Of a DNA stretch of 64,000 nt, positions 29,832 to 37,911 are shown piece by piece. Below the pieces are notes generated by a model. The model searched no databases. It was given only the letters and a program-made list of their open reading frames with translations, and was not told the origin of the DNA. Where the stretch lies: NCBI RefSeq assembly GCF_003667545.1, contig NZ_RCUV01000002.1:155277-219276 (forward strand). Direction: 5' to 3'. The stretch comes from Mycetocola manganoxydans (lineage in GTDB: Bacteria; Actinomycetota; Actinomycetes; Actinomycetales; Microbacteriaceae). Both the position numbers and the translations under genes were made by a program. Each line of letters begins with the position of its first letter. Position 1 is the first letter of the stretch.

Positions 29832-30596
29832 GTGACAACGCACGCATCCATCCGGGCCGGGCTGTGCTCGGTGACCCTGCGGGGATCGAGTGCCGACGAA
29901 GTCATCGCCATCGCCGTCGCCTCGGGACTCGAATCCATCGAGTGGGGCGGCGACGTCCACGTGCCGCCGGGCGATGTGCGCACGGCACGGGATGTGGGCG
30001 AGCGCACTCGCGCTGCCGGCCTCGAGGTGGCGTCCCTCGGTTCCTACTATCGCTGCGACGGGGATTTCGGCCCCGTCCTCTCGACGGCGGAAGCGCTCGG
30101 GGCGCCGCGGGTCCGGGTCTGGGCGGGAACCACAGGATCGGCGGATGCCACGGCAGCGGACCGCGAACACGTCGCCTCGCAACTGGGCAACGCCGCGGCT
30201 CATGCCGCCGACCTCGGTCTCGAACTGGCGCTCGAGTTTCACCGTGGGACCCTGACCGACACCGTCGAATCCACGCTCGAGCTGCTGGACCGGTCGGGCG
30301 CGACGAATGTGTCCTGCTACTGGCAACCCGCCATCGGGGCGGATGACGACACGGCGTTGGCCGCACTCGCACAGCTGGCGCCGTGGCTGTCTGCGCTCCA
30401 CGTGTTCTCGTGGTGGCCACACGATGAACGGTTGCCGCTGTCTGCCCGAGAGTCGCTGTGGACCCGCGCACTCGACTTCGCCAGGGCTCTTCCGTCGGTC
30501 ACCGACGCCCTCCTCGAGTTCGTGCCCGGCGATGACCTCGCGCTGCTCCCCCGTGAAGCGGCCGTGCTCCGCGCCTGGCTGGACGCTTCGGAGTAG
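29832..30596 (+). CDS. Xylose-isomerase-like TIM-barrel sugar phosphate isomerase/epimerase
   Basis: A 254-residue protein of the AP-endonuclease-2-like TIM-barrel superfamily. IRAGLCSVTLRGSSADEVIAIAVASGLESIEWGGDVHV is the first barrel unit, and LALEFHRGTLTDTVESTLELLDR carries a Glu and His in metal-ligand positions. ALHVFSWWP lies near the C-terminal face. The GTG start is chosen because GAGGG is found upstream, within the end of the kinase gene. Its substrate is unknown; co-transcription with the kinase suggests the same sugar pathway. Confidence 0.75.
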   Translation: MTTHASIRAGLCSVTLRGSSADEVIAIAVASGLESIEWGGDVHVPPGDVRTARDVGERTRAAGLEVASLGSYYRCDGDFGPVLSTAEALGAPRVRVWAGTTGSADATAADREHVASQLGNAAAHAADLGLELALEFHRGTLTDTVESTLELLDRSGATNVSCYWQPAIGADDDTALAALAQLAPWLSALHVFSWWPHDERLPLSARESLWTRALDFARALPSVTDALLEFVPGDDLALLPREAAVLRAWLDASE

Positions 30597-30623
30597 TCGC
30601 GGTGCGGCCGGCGTTCACCGGCT

Positions 30624-30695
30624 CGCGTTTTCATCCACTCCGGACCGATTCACCCGGCGTACCGGGTGGATTCGTCCGCGGCGGGTGAAAACGTG
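30624..30695. repeat. Third copy of the TTTTCA-type extragenic palindrome
   Basis: Outer arms CGTTTTCATCC and GGGTGAAAACG enclose an inner CACCCGGCGTACCGGGTG hairpin. The sequence resembles the two palindromes at 23347-23611. It lies between the convergent TIM-barrel and glycerate kinase genes and may terminate both. Confidence 0.7.
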
Positions 30696-30701
30696 GGCCG
30701 G

Positions 30702-31790
30702 CTACACCGTGCGCGCGAGGCGCGCGCCCGCCTCCCGCAACCAGTGGACGGTGTCGGCCATTGCGGCATCCGCACTGCCGGCGAGCTCGGTGAGCGAGAC
30801 GGCCTCGGTGAACCCCGCGGGCTCAGCCGTGATGGCCCCGGCGACGAGCATCGGGGTCGCACCGGATTGCTCGGCAAGCGACCGGGCATATGACGGCACC
30901 TTGCCCGCATCGGACTGTCCGTCGAAGCGGCCCTCTCCGGTGAGAATCACAGAAGCGGATGCCACGGCCTCCGGCGCGCGCACCACGTCACCGACCGCGT
31001 CCGCACCGGCCGCGATGACGGCACCCCAGGCGAGGAGCCCGAACCCGGTCCCTCCCGCCGCACCGGCTCCGGTGGTGTCGGGGTCGGTACCGAGCAGGGT
31101 CGCGAGCCGGGCGAGTCCGGCGTCGAGTTCGGCGACCTGAGCCTCATCCGCACCCTTTTGCGGACCGAAGATCCGGGCGGCGCCCGCGTTCCCGAGGAGC
31201 GGATTGGTGACATCGCTGAGGATGGTGGCGCCGCCGGCGGGGACCGGCCTGAGCTTCGAGACGTCGACGGAGGCGACGGCGCCGAGTCCGCGACCGCCCG
31301 GGACGACGGGATTGCCGTCGGCATCCGCGAACACGGCGCCGAGCGCTGTCAGCGCGCCAAGGCCGCCGTCGGTCGATGAGCTTCCGCCGATCGCGAGCAC
31401 GAGCCGATCGACCCCGGAATCGAGCGCGGCGGCGATCGCCTGCCCGAAGCCGACGGTGTGCGCGTCCATCGGCTGCAGCGGATCGAGCAACGTGATGCCG
31501 CTCGTCACGGCGAGTTCGATGACGCCCGAGTTGTCCGGGAGCAGGATCCAGCTGGCGTCGACGTCCCTGCCATCCGGACCGGTGACCGTGACCGGCATCC
31601 GGCGCGCGCCCGGAACGGCGAGTTCGAACGCGTCGAGGGTTCCCTCGCCGCCGTCGGCGAGTGGCATCCGGAGAACGGTGTCGCCGGGGCGCACGGTCAG
31701 CCAGCCTTCGGCGAGCGCGTTCGTCACCTCGATGGCGGTCGCTGTGCCTTTGAACGAGTCGGGCGCGATCGCCACACGAAGGTCAGTCAT
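30702..31790 (-). CDS. Glycerate kinase (GlxK/GarK family)
   Basis: A 362-residue glycerate kinase. RVAIAPDSFKGTATAIEVTNALAEGW is the family N-terminus, MPLADGGEGTLDAF and LAIGGSSSTDGGLGALTALGA the two glycine-rich active-site segments, and LLGNAGAARIFGPQKGA the usual third. It phosphorylates D-glycerate to 2-phosphoglycerate for glycolysis. It lies 92 bases downstream of the LacI gene on the same strand; its link to the sugar importers is not obvious. Confidence 0.93.
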   Translation of the reverse strand: MTDLRVAIAPDSFKGTATAIEVTNALAEGWLTVRPGDTVLRMPLADGGEGTLDAFELAVPGARRMPVTVTGPDGRDVDASWILLPDNSGVIELAVTSGITLLDPLQPMDAHTVGFGQAIAAALDSGVDRLVLAIGGSSSTDGGLGALTALGAVFADADGNPVVPGGRGLGAVASVDVSKLRPVPAGGATILSDVTNPLLGNAGAARIFGPQKGADEAQVAELDAGLARLATLLGTDPDTTGAGAAGGTGFGLLAWGAVIAAGADAVGDVVRAPEAVASASVILTGEGRFDGQSDAGKVPSYARSLAEQSGATPMLVAGAITAEPAGFTEAVSLTELAGSADAAMADTVHWLREAGARLARTV

Positions 31791-31882
31791 GCTCTCAACA
31801 CTGCCATGCTCCCGGAGCGTGTTTCGAACTGCACCTCAAGCGGCCGGGCACCGAGGACAGCACCGAGTACGGCACCGAACGA

Positions 31883-32908
31883 TCAGTGGCGCGGCGCTGC
31901 GGTCGATTCGCGAACGACCAGTTCGGGAACGATGCGCGGGAGGTCGGCGGCGTCCTCGTCCTGCAGCACGGCGAGCAACTCCGTCATGATGTCCCGGCCA
32001 AGACCGTCGAAGTTCTGCCGCACCGTCGTGAGCGGAGGAGCGAAGTGCTCTGCCTCCGGGATGTCGTCATACCCGACGACGCTGACATCGCGCGGCACCG
32101 TGAGCCCGGCCTGGGCGAGGGCATGGACGACACCGAGGGCCATCTGGTCGTTGCCGACGAACACCGCCGTCATCTCCCGGTCGATAGCGAGCGCCCGACC
32201 GTGTCTGTGACCGCTCGCCGGGGTCCAGTCGCCGACCAGGTGTTCCCTGGCAACGAGTCCCGCTTCGGCGAGAGCGTCGCGCCAGCCGCGGATGCGTTCG
32301 ACGGCATCCGTCGAATCGCGCGGACCGGAAATATGGCGGATGTCCCGGTGCCCGAGACTGATCAGATGGTCGACGGCGGCGCGCGCCCCGGCGTACTGGT
32401 CCAGAGCGACACTGTGCACACCGGGCCGGCGGCCCGCGTCCACCGCGACGAGCGGCACGCCGAGGTCGATCCCGAGAATCGCGTCCAGGGCACCCGCGTG
32501 GGCGGCGATGAGCACGATCGCCTCGACGTTCTGGCGCAGGAGGAGTTCGACGGCTGACCGCAGAGACGCGGGATCCGAGTCGAGCATGCTCGCCATACTC
32601 ACGGCATACCTCGCGTCACGCGCGGCGTCGTTGAAGTGCAGCGCCGTCGACGACGGACCGAAGTCCGGCCCACCCGTCGTGATGAGGCCGATCGTGCGCG
32701 ACCGCCGCGTGACGAGCGCCCGTGCAGCCTGCGACGGCGTGTAGCGCAGTTGTTTGATCGCCTTCTCGACGCGGTCCCGGGTAGCCGGCCGCACGTTCGG
32801 CAGATCGTTGAGCACCCGAGACACCGTCTGGTGGCTGACACCGGCGAGCCGGGCGACGTCGAAGATGTTGGCGACGCGATCGCGCTCGTCACCGTTCGTC
32901 GTCACCAC
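31883..32908 (-). CDS. LacI-family repressor near the YtfQRT-type importer
   Basis: A 341-residue LacI/GalR repressor. The HTH reads IFDVARLAGVSHQTVSRVLNDLPNVRPATRDRVEKA, the hinge SQAARALVTRRSRTIG, and the effector domain ends ELVVRESTAAPRH. It closely resembles the LacI protein at 45.9-46.9 kb, identical over RLAGVSHQTVSRVLND, so the two are paralogues. It lies just downstream of the CUT2 importer on the same strand and may control it through the two GAGCG-type operators before the binding protein gene. Two adjacent GTG codons can serve as start. Confidence 0.85.
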   Translation of the reverse strand: MVTTNGDERDRVANIFDVARLAGVSHQTVSRVLNDLPNVRPATRDRVEKAIKQLRYTPSQAARALVTRRSRTIGLITTGGPDFGPSSTALHFNDAARDARYAVSMASMLDSDPASLRSAVELLLRQNVEAIVLIAAHAGALDAILGIDLGVPLVAVDAGRRPGVHSVALDQYAGARAAVDHLISLGHRDIRHISGPRDSTDAVERIRGWRDALAEAGLVAREHLVGDWTPASGHRHGRALAIDREMTAVFVGNDQMALGVVHALAQAGLTVPRDVSVVGYDDIPEAEHFAPPLTTVRQNFDGLGRDIMTELLAVLQDEDAADLPRIVPELVVRESTAAPRH

Positions 32909-33010
32909 TTCGGCCCACTCCTGCCCGACGACCCGTGCGCCTGCCTGCTCAATCGATTATCCCGTCTCGGCGGACCGGTGACGTGCACGGATGCCGTCGG
33001 CCGGCCCTCG

Positions 33011-34030
33011 TCACACCCGTCGCGCCGTCAGCACCTTCTGCAGAATGATGAAGACGAGCAGGAGGGCGCCGATGAAGATGCGCGTCCACCAGGATGTGAG
33101 GTTTCCGTCGAAGGTGATGAGGGTCTGGATGGTTCCCAGCACGAGAACACCGAGGACGGAACCGAGGACGAATCCGTACCCGCCCGTGAGGAGCGTGCCT
33201 CCGATGACGACGGCGGCGATGGCATCCAGCTCGGTCCCGATCGCGGTGAGCGCATAGCCCGACAGCGTGTAGAAGCTGTAGAGCACGCCGGCGAGGCCGG
33301 AGCAGAAACCGCTGATCACATAGACGAGCACCTTTGTCCGTGCGACCGGAAGCCCCATGAGCACGCCGGACTGTTCGCTTCCGCCGATCGCGTAGACCGT
33401 GCGGCCGAGCCGCGTGTAGTGCAGCACGAAGACGGCGGCGGCGACCACGAAGATCGCGATGATCACACTCGGGGTGATGCTCAACCGCGGCAGGATCGGG
33501 ATGCGGGTCTGCGCCAGGGCGACGAAGACCGGGTCGACGATCGAGATGGTGGTGTTGCTGATGACGTAGCAGAGCCCGCGGGCGAGGAACATCGCGGCGA
33601 GCGTGGCTATGAAGGGCTGGATCTGGAAGTAGTGGATCATCAACCCGACGAGGAGCCCGAGGAAGGATGTCAGGACCAGGACGAGGGGGATGATGACACC
33701 GGGCGACCAGCCCGACTGCAGCAGGGATGCCGTGATCATCGTCGACATCGCCAGTACCGCGCCCACCGAGAGGTCGATGCCTCCGGTGAGGATGACGAAG
33801 GTCATGCCGACGGCGAGGACGAGGAGGTAGGCGTTGTCGATGAAGAGGTTGGCGATCACCTGCGGGTTCGTGAAGCCGCGGTAGCGGAACGCACCGGCGA
33901 CCAGCATGCCGACGAGCAGCACGGCAGTCACGATCACCGGACCGTACTTGGGGTTCGTCAGCCAGTTCCGGACCTGACCGAGCCGGCTGGGCGTCTCGGC
34001 CGGACGGGGAGCTGGGGCGAGAACGGTCAT
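33011..34030 (-). CDS. CUT2 sugar ABC permease, YjfF-like
   Basis: A 339-residue RbsC/AraH-family permease with about ten hydrophobic segments. LLVLAVGMTFVILTGGIDLSVGAVLAMSTMI is the family hallmark. It most resembles YjfF, the second permease of the E. coli galactofuranose importer. The ATG overlaps the YtfT-like stop (ATGA). The four-gene order binding protein-ATPase-permease-permease matches ytfQRT-yjfF. The open frame extending upstream is a shadow of the neighbouring permease. Confidence 0.88.
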   Translation of the reverse strand: MTVLAPAPRPAETPSRLGQVRNWLTNPKYGPVIVTAVLLVGMLVAGAFRYRGFTNPQVIANLFIDNAYLLVLAVGMTFVILTGGIDLSVGAVLAMSTMITASLLQSGWSPGVIIPLVLVLTSFLGLLVGLMIHYFQIQPFIATLAAMFLARGLCYVISNTTISIVDPVFVALAQTRIPILPRLSITPSVIIAIFVVAAAVFVLHYTRLGRTVYAIGGSEQSGVLMGLPVARTKVLVYVISGFCSGLAGVLYSFYTLSGYALTAIGTELDAIAAVVIGGTLLTGGYGFVLGSVLGVLVLGTIQTLITFDGNLTSWWTRIFIGALLLVFIILQKVLTARRV

Positions 34031-35058
34031 GCTGAGGCCTCCAGAGTGCGGCGCAACTGAGCCCGGCGGTGCCAGGAATCGATGAGTTCTGTTGTCCGCG
34101 GTGATTGCAGCAGGCACACGGCGGTCACGACGGCGGCTTTGAACACCATCGTCGCGATCGGCGGGATGCCGACCGTGTAGACCGTCGTCACGAGGGTCTG
34201 GATCACGAGGGCACCGATGAGCGTTCCGAACAGTGAGTACCGGCCACCGGCGAGTGATGTGCCTCCGATCACGACGGCGAGGATCGCATCGAGTTCGATG
34301 AACAGCCCGGTGTTGTTGGCGTCTGCTGCCGTCTGGTTGCTGGTGAGCACGAGTCCGGCGATGGCGGCGCAGAACGCGGTGAACACGTACACGCTGATCA
34401 GGAGCCCGCGGGAGCGGACACCGGCGAGCCGGGATGCTTCGGGGTTGATTCCGACGGCCTCGATCATGAGGCCGAGCGCTGTGCGCCTGGTGAGCACGAC
34501 CGCGAACAGGAACAGCGCTGCGGCGATGAGGACCGAGACGGGAAGACCCGCGAAGAACCCTGACCCGAGCACTTTGAACGGCGGGCTGTTGACCGTGAGG
34601 ATCTGGCCTTCGGTGATGAGCATCGCGACCCCGCGCCCCGCGGTCATCAGGATGAGGGTGGCGATGATGGGCTGGATTCCGAGCACGGAGACGAGGAACC
34701 CGTTCCACACCCCGAGCACGAGCGAGATGGCGATCGCGGCGATCACAGCGACGGCGACGGTCCCGGGGTTACCCGGGTCGGACGAGCCGAGGATGATCGA
34801 ACACGCAACGGCGCCGGAGATCGCACAAATCGCACCGACCGAGAGGTCGATGCCGCGGGTGGCGATGACGAGCGTCATGCCGATCGCGATCATCAGGGTC
34901 GGCGATCCGTTGCGAAGAATGTCGATGAGGCTGCCGAACAGGTGTCCGTCCCGGATCTGCACCGAGAAGAACCCGGGAAAGGCGATGAGGTTGATGAGCA
35001 GGAGAACGGCGAGCATCGCCACGGGCCAGAACAGCCGGTGGGCCATCAGCCGCCTCAT
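34027..35058 (-). CDS. CUT2 sugar ABC permease, YtfT-like
   Basis: A 343-residue RbsC-family permease. MIAIGMTLVIATRGIDLSVGAICAISGAVA is the hallmark segment, and AVVIGGTSLAGGRYSLFGTLIGALVIQTL is the typical final-third loop. It overlaps the ATPase gene by 4 bases and the YjfF-like gene by 4 bases, so all are one transcript. Two different permeases would form a heterodimeric channel as in the galactofuranose system. Confidence 0.88.
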   Translation of the reverse strand: MRRLMAHRLFWPVAMLAVLLLINLIAFPGFFSVQIRDGHLFGSLIDILRNGSPTLMIAIGMTLVIATRGIDLSVGAICAISGAVACSIILGSSDPGNPGTVAVAVIAAIAISLVLGVWNGFLVSVLGIQPIIATLILMTAGRGVAMLITEGQILTVNSPPFKVLGSGFFAGLPVSVLIAAALFLFAVVLTRRTALGLMIEAVGINPEASRLAGVRSRGLLISVYVFTAFCAAIAGLVLTSNQTAADANNTGLFIELDAILAVVIGGTSLAGGRYSLFGTLIGALVIQTLVTTVYTVGIPPIATMVFKAAVVTAVCLLQSPRTTELIDSWHRRAQLRRTLEASA

Positions 35059-36590
35059 GCGACGACCTCCGTTTCGGCACCGTCCGCGATGATCGCGAGC
35101 AGGTCGTCGGTGATGAGATCGTCGTTGTCGATGTCAGCGACCATCCGCCGGTCACGCATCACGGCGATCCGGTGGCTGAGCCGCAAGACTTCTTCGAGCT
35201 CAGCTGAAATGTAGACCACGCTCATTCCGTTCTCGGCGAGGTTGGACACGAGCTTCTGGATCTCCGCTTTCGCACCGACGTCGATGCCGCGGGTCGGCTC
35301 ATCGAGGATGAGCAGCCGCGGCGCGATCGCCAGCCAGCGGGCAAGCAGCACCTTCTGCTGGTTGCCGCCTGACAGGTGCTTGAGAAGCGCATCGGGATTG
35401 GCAGGACGGATGTTGAGGGCCTGGATGTAACTTTCGGCAAGTTCGTTCTGCCGCTTCTTCGGGATCGGACGGAACCAGCCGCGGTCTGCCTGTAAGGCGA
35501 GCGCGATGTTGTCTCGAACGGTCAGTTCGTCGAGGATCCCTTCGGAGCGGCGGTTCTCACTCGAGTACACGACTCTCTCGTGGATGGCCTGCCTCGGGGT
35601 GCGGAAACGCGCCGAACTCCCCGCGACGGTGAGCGTTCCGGCATCCGCCCGGTCGACGCCGGAGAGGATGCGCGCGAGTTCGGTGCGGCCGGAGCCGAGC
35701 AGCCCGGCGAGGCCGACGACCTCGCCTTCGTACACCTCGAGGTCGATCGGCTCGATGGAGCCCTTGCGGCTGAGGCCGAGCGCGCGGATGTACGGCACGA
35801 GTTCGTCCTCATCGACGGTCTGGGCCTTCGTCTTCCGCTCGAGTGCGTCCAGCACTGTCAGTTCCTTGCCGATCATTTTCTGGACGAGCTCGATCCGCAG
35901 GATCTCGTCGGTGAGGTATTCGCCGACGAGCGCGCCGTTGCGCAGCACGGTGAGCCGGTCGGAGATCTCATAGACCTGGTCGAGAAAGTGGGAGACGAAG
36001 AGGATCGCGACGCCGTCGGCCTTGAGCTCGCGGATGATGCGGAAAAGCTCCTGCACCTCGTCGGCGTCGAGGCTCGACGTCGGTTCGTCGAGGATGAGCA
36101 CGCGCGCGTTGAAGTCGGTCGCCCGGGCGATCGCGATGAGCTGCTGCACGGCCAGCGAGTGCGAACCGAGCCTGGAGTTCGGGTCGATGTCGAGGTGCAG
36201 CCGCTCGAGAAGTTCAACCGCCCGCTTGCGCGTTGCCCTCCAGTCGATCGCTCCGAACCGGCGCGGCTCACGGCCGAGCATGATGTTCTCGGCCACCGTG
36301 AGGTTCGTGAGGAGGTTGACCTCCTGGTAGACGGTGGAGATGCCCGCCTCCTGGGCGTCTGCCGTTCCCGAGAACGAGACCTGCTCGCCGCCGAGAGTGA
36401 TGACGCCACTGTCGATCCGGTAGACGCCGGTCAGCGCCTTGATGAGGGTCGACTTTCCCGCGCCGTTCTCACCCATGAGCGAGTGCACTTCACCTGGGAA
36501 CATCCGAAAGCTGACGGCGTCGAGTGCCTTGACCCCGGGGAAGGTGATGGTGATGTCCTCCATCGAGACGGCTGGCTGGGGTTCGGTCAT
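35055..36590 (-). CDS. CUT2 sugar ABC transporter ATPase, YtfR-like
   Basis: A 511-residue double ATPase. The first half has GENGAGKST (Walker A), QQLIAIARA and LILDEPTSSLD; the second has the usual divergent GLLGSGRTEL, then [14 protein letters not shown] and [15 protein letters not shown]. It powers uptake through the two downstream permeases. The start at MTEPQPAVSMEDITITFPG follows GAGAGAAAG; an upstream in-frame ATG (MSLLDHRRS) is encoded by an intergenic repeat and is rejected. This intact ATPase is a useful contrast to the degenerate one at 40.2-41.5 kb. Confidence 0.93.
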   Translation of the reverse strand: MTEPQPAVSMEDITITFPGVKALDAVSFRMFPGEVHSLMGENGAGKSTLIKALTGVYRIDSGVITLGGEQVSFSGTADAQEAGISTVYQEVNLLTNLTVAENIMLGREPRRFGAIDWRATRKRAVELLERLHLDIDPNSRLGSHSLAVQQLIAIARATDFNARVLILDEPTSSLDADEVQELFRIIRELKADGVAILFVSHFLDQVYEISDRLTVLRNGALVGEYLTDEILRIELVQKMIGKELTVLDALERKTKAQTVDEDELVPYIRALGLSRKGSIEPIDLEVYEGEVVGLAGLLGSGRTELARILSGVDRADAGTLTVAGSSARFRTPRQAIHERVVYSSENRRSEGILDELTVRDNIALALQADRGWFRPIPKKRQNELAESYIQALNIRPANPDALLKHLSGGNQQKVLLARWLAIAPRLLILDEPTRGIDVGAKAEIQKLVSNLAENGMSVVYISAELEEVLRLSHRIAVMRDRRMVADIDNDDLITDDLLAIIADGAETEVVA

Positions 36591-36645
36591 GCTGAAACTT
36601 TCTCTCGTCGACCGTCGGTGGTCGAGTAGCGACACGAGGAAGGAG

Positions 36646-36683
36646 TGCCGCGTATCGAGACCTGACGATCTCGATACGCGGCA
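36646..36683. repeat. Intercistronic hairpin between binding protein and ATPase genes
   Basis: TGCCGCGTATCGAGA and its complement form a 15-base perfect stem with an 8-base loop. GGTCGAGTAGCGACACGAGG lies nearby at 36620-36639; similar GTCGAGTAGC/GTATCGAGACC words recur between genes in many Microbacteriaceae. It sits 15 bases after the YtfQ-like gene. Confidence 0.75.
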
Positions 36684-36698
36684 GGAGCGGTGTACTGC

Positions 36699-37691
36699 CT
36701 AGTACTGACGGTCAGGCAGAGCCTCGACGGCTTCTTCCTGGGTGAACGTCGTCTCCTCGGTGATGATGCGCTTTTCGACCTCTTCTCCTGCGACGACCTT
36801 CTTCACGATGTCGACAAGCTGCTTACCGAGCAGCGGCGAGCATTCGACGATGAAGTTGATCTTGCCGTCGGCGAGTGCCTGCATTCCGTCCTTGACGGCA
36901 TCGACCGTGATGATCTTGATGTCTTCACCCGGCTTCATGCCCGCGGCTTCGATCGCTTCGATCGCGCCAAGACCCATGTCGTCGTTGTGTGCGTAGATCA
37001 CGTCGACGTCAGGGTTCGACTTGAGCAGAGCTTCTGTGACCTGTTTGCCGCCCGCGCGGGTGAAATCTCCGGTCTGTGATGCGACGACCTCGAACTTCTC
37101 GTCATCGGCGATGACCTCCGCGAAACCCTCGGCGCGGTCGATCGCCGGAGCGGCTCCCGTCGTGCCTTCGAGCTGGATGATGTTCACCGGGTCGGTCGAG
37201 TCCGCGTACTCCTCGACGAGCCATTCACCGGCCTTCTTTCCTTCCTCGACGAAGTCGGAGCCGAGGAAGCTGACGTACAGCGACTCGTCCTGACTGTCGA
37301 CAGCCCGGTCGGTCAGGACAACGGGGATCCCGGCGTCCTTGGCTTCCTTGAGGACGGCATCCCAGCCCGTCTCGACGACGGGCGAGAACGAGATCACGTC
37401 GACTCCCTGCTGGATGTAGGAGCGGATCGCCTTGATCTGGTTCTCCTGCTTCTGCTGGGCGTCGGAGAACTTGAGCTCGATGCCCGCCTCCTCGAACGCG
37501 GCCTGAATGTCCTTCGTGTTGGCGGTACGCCATCCACTCTCAGCGCCGACCTGAGCGAAGCCGACGACGATCTCGCTCGGGTCCTTCGGCCCTTCTTCTG
37601 TTCCTCCCCCGCCGCCGCCGCCCTGGGCGCAACCGGTGAGTGCGAGCATCATGGCGCCGATGGCGACTGCCGCTCCGAATGTCTTTTTCAC
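36699..37691 (-). CDS. CUT2 solute-binding lipoprotein, YtfQ-like
   Basis: A 330-residue periplasmic-binding-protein-family lipoprotein; LTGC puts the lipidated Cys at 21, followed by a Gly7 run. VVGFAQVGAESGWRTANTKDIQAAF and LEGTTGAAPAIDRAEGF are nearly diagnostic of the YtfQ galactofuranose-binding group. Because araD-araA lie just upstream, the cargo may instead be furanose-form L-arabinose; this is inference. The GTG start (MKKTFGAA) follows a strong AAGGAGG 7 bases away, better than the TTG two codons upstream. Confidence 0.9.
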   Translation of the reverse strand: MKKTFGAAVAIGAMMLALTGCAQGGGGGGGTEEGPKDPSEIVVGFAQVGAESGWRTANTKDIQAAFEEAGIELKFSDAQQKQENQIKAIRSYIQQGVDVISFSPVVETGWDAVLKEAKDAGIPVVLTDRAVDSQDESLYVSFLGSDFVEEGKKAGEWLVEEYADSTDPVNIIQLEGTTGAAPAIDRAEGFAEVIADDEKFEVVASQTGDFTRAGGKQVTEALLKSNPDVDVIYAHNDDMGLGAIEAIEAAGMKPGEDIKIITVDAVKDGMQALADGKINFIVECSPLLGKQLVDIVKKVVAGEEVEKRIITEETTFTQEEAVEALPDRQY

Positions 37692-37775
37692 AACCAAACC
37701 TCCTTGTTCGGCCGGCGACGAGACGCATGCTGTGTCGTGGTGCCGGGCGGCCAGTCCGTTCTGGCCGTTGTCGAA

Positions 37776-37845
37776 TGTTAGCGCTCACAATTCGGCCCCC
37801 ACAAGTGCCTCTTTCGGGAAAGTTACCGATTTGTGAGCGTTAACA
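37776..37845 (-). promoter_or_regulatory. Two LacI-type operators upstream of the YtfQ-like gene
   Basis: TGTTAGCGCTCACA (37776-37789) and TGTGAGCGTTAACA (37832-37845) are near-palindromes of the LacI/GalR kind with half sites GTTA(G/A)CG and TGTGAGCG. Their centres are 56 bases apart in the gap between araA and the binding protein gene, so the importer probably has its own regulated promoter. Confidence 0.65.
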
Positions 37846-37861
37846 CCGCCGGGAACGACAA

Positions 37862-37897
37862 AACCCGCCCACCGGCCGATTGGCCTGTGGGCGGGTT
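37862..37897 (-). terminator. Rho-independent-type terminator of araD-araA
   Basis: AACCCGCCCA and TGGGCGGGTT form a 10-base stem with an inner GGCC/GGCC pairing. Reading leftward it is followed by TTTTGTCG. It lies 14 bases after the araA stop. Confidence 0.75.
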
Positions 37898-37911
37898 CGA
37901 TCGTTCTCGGC

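Noticed and set aside
32636..34060. A 474-codon plus-strand frame opposite the LacI and YjfF-like genes
   Set aside because: The translation is a run of charged residues with no domain, complementary to clear membrane-protein codons.
35055..36635. A longer start for the YtfR-like ATPase at MSLLDHRRS
   Set aside because: Those codons come from an intergenic GTCGAGTAGCGAC repeat, and the downstream ATG has the better ribosome site and family-like N-terminus.
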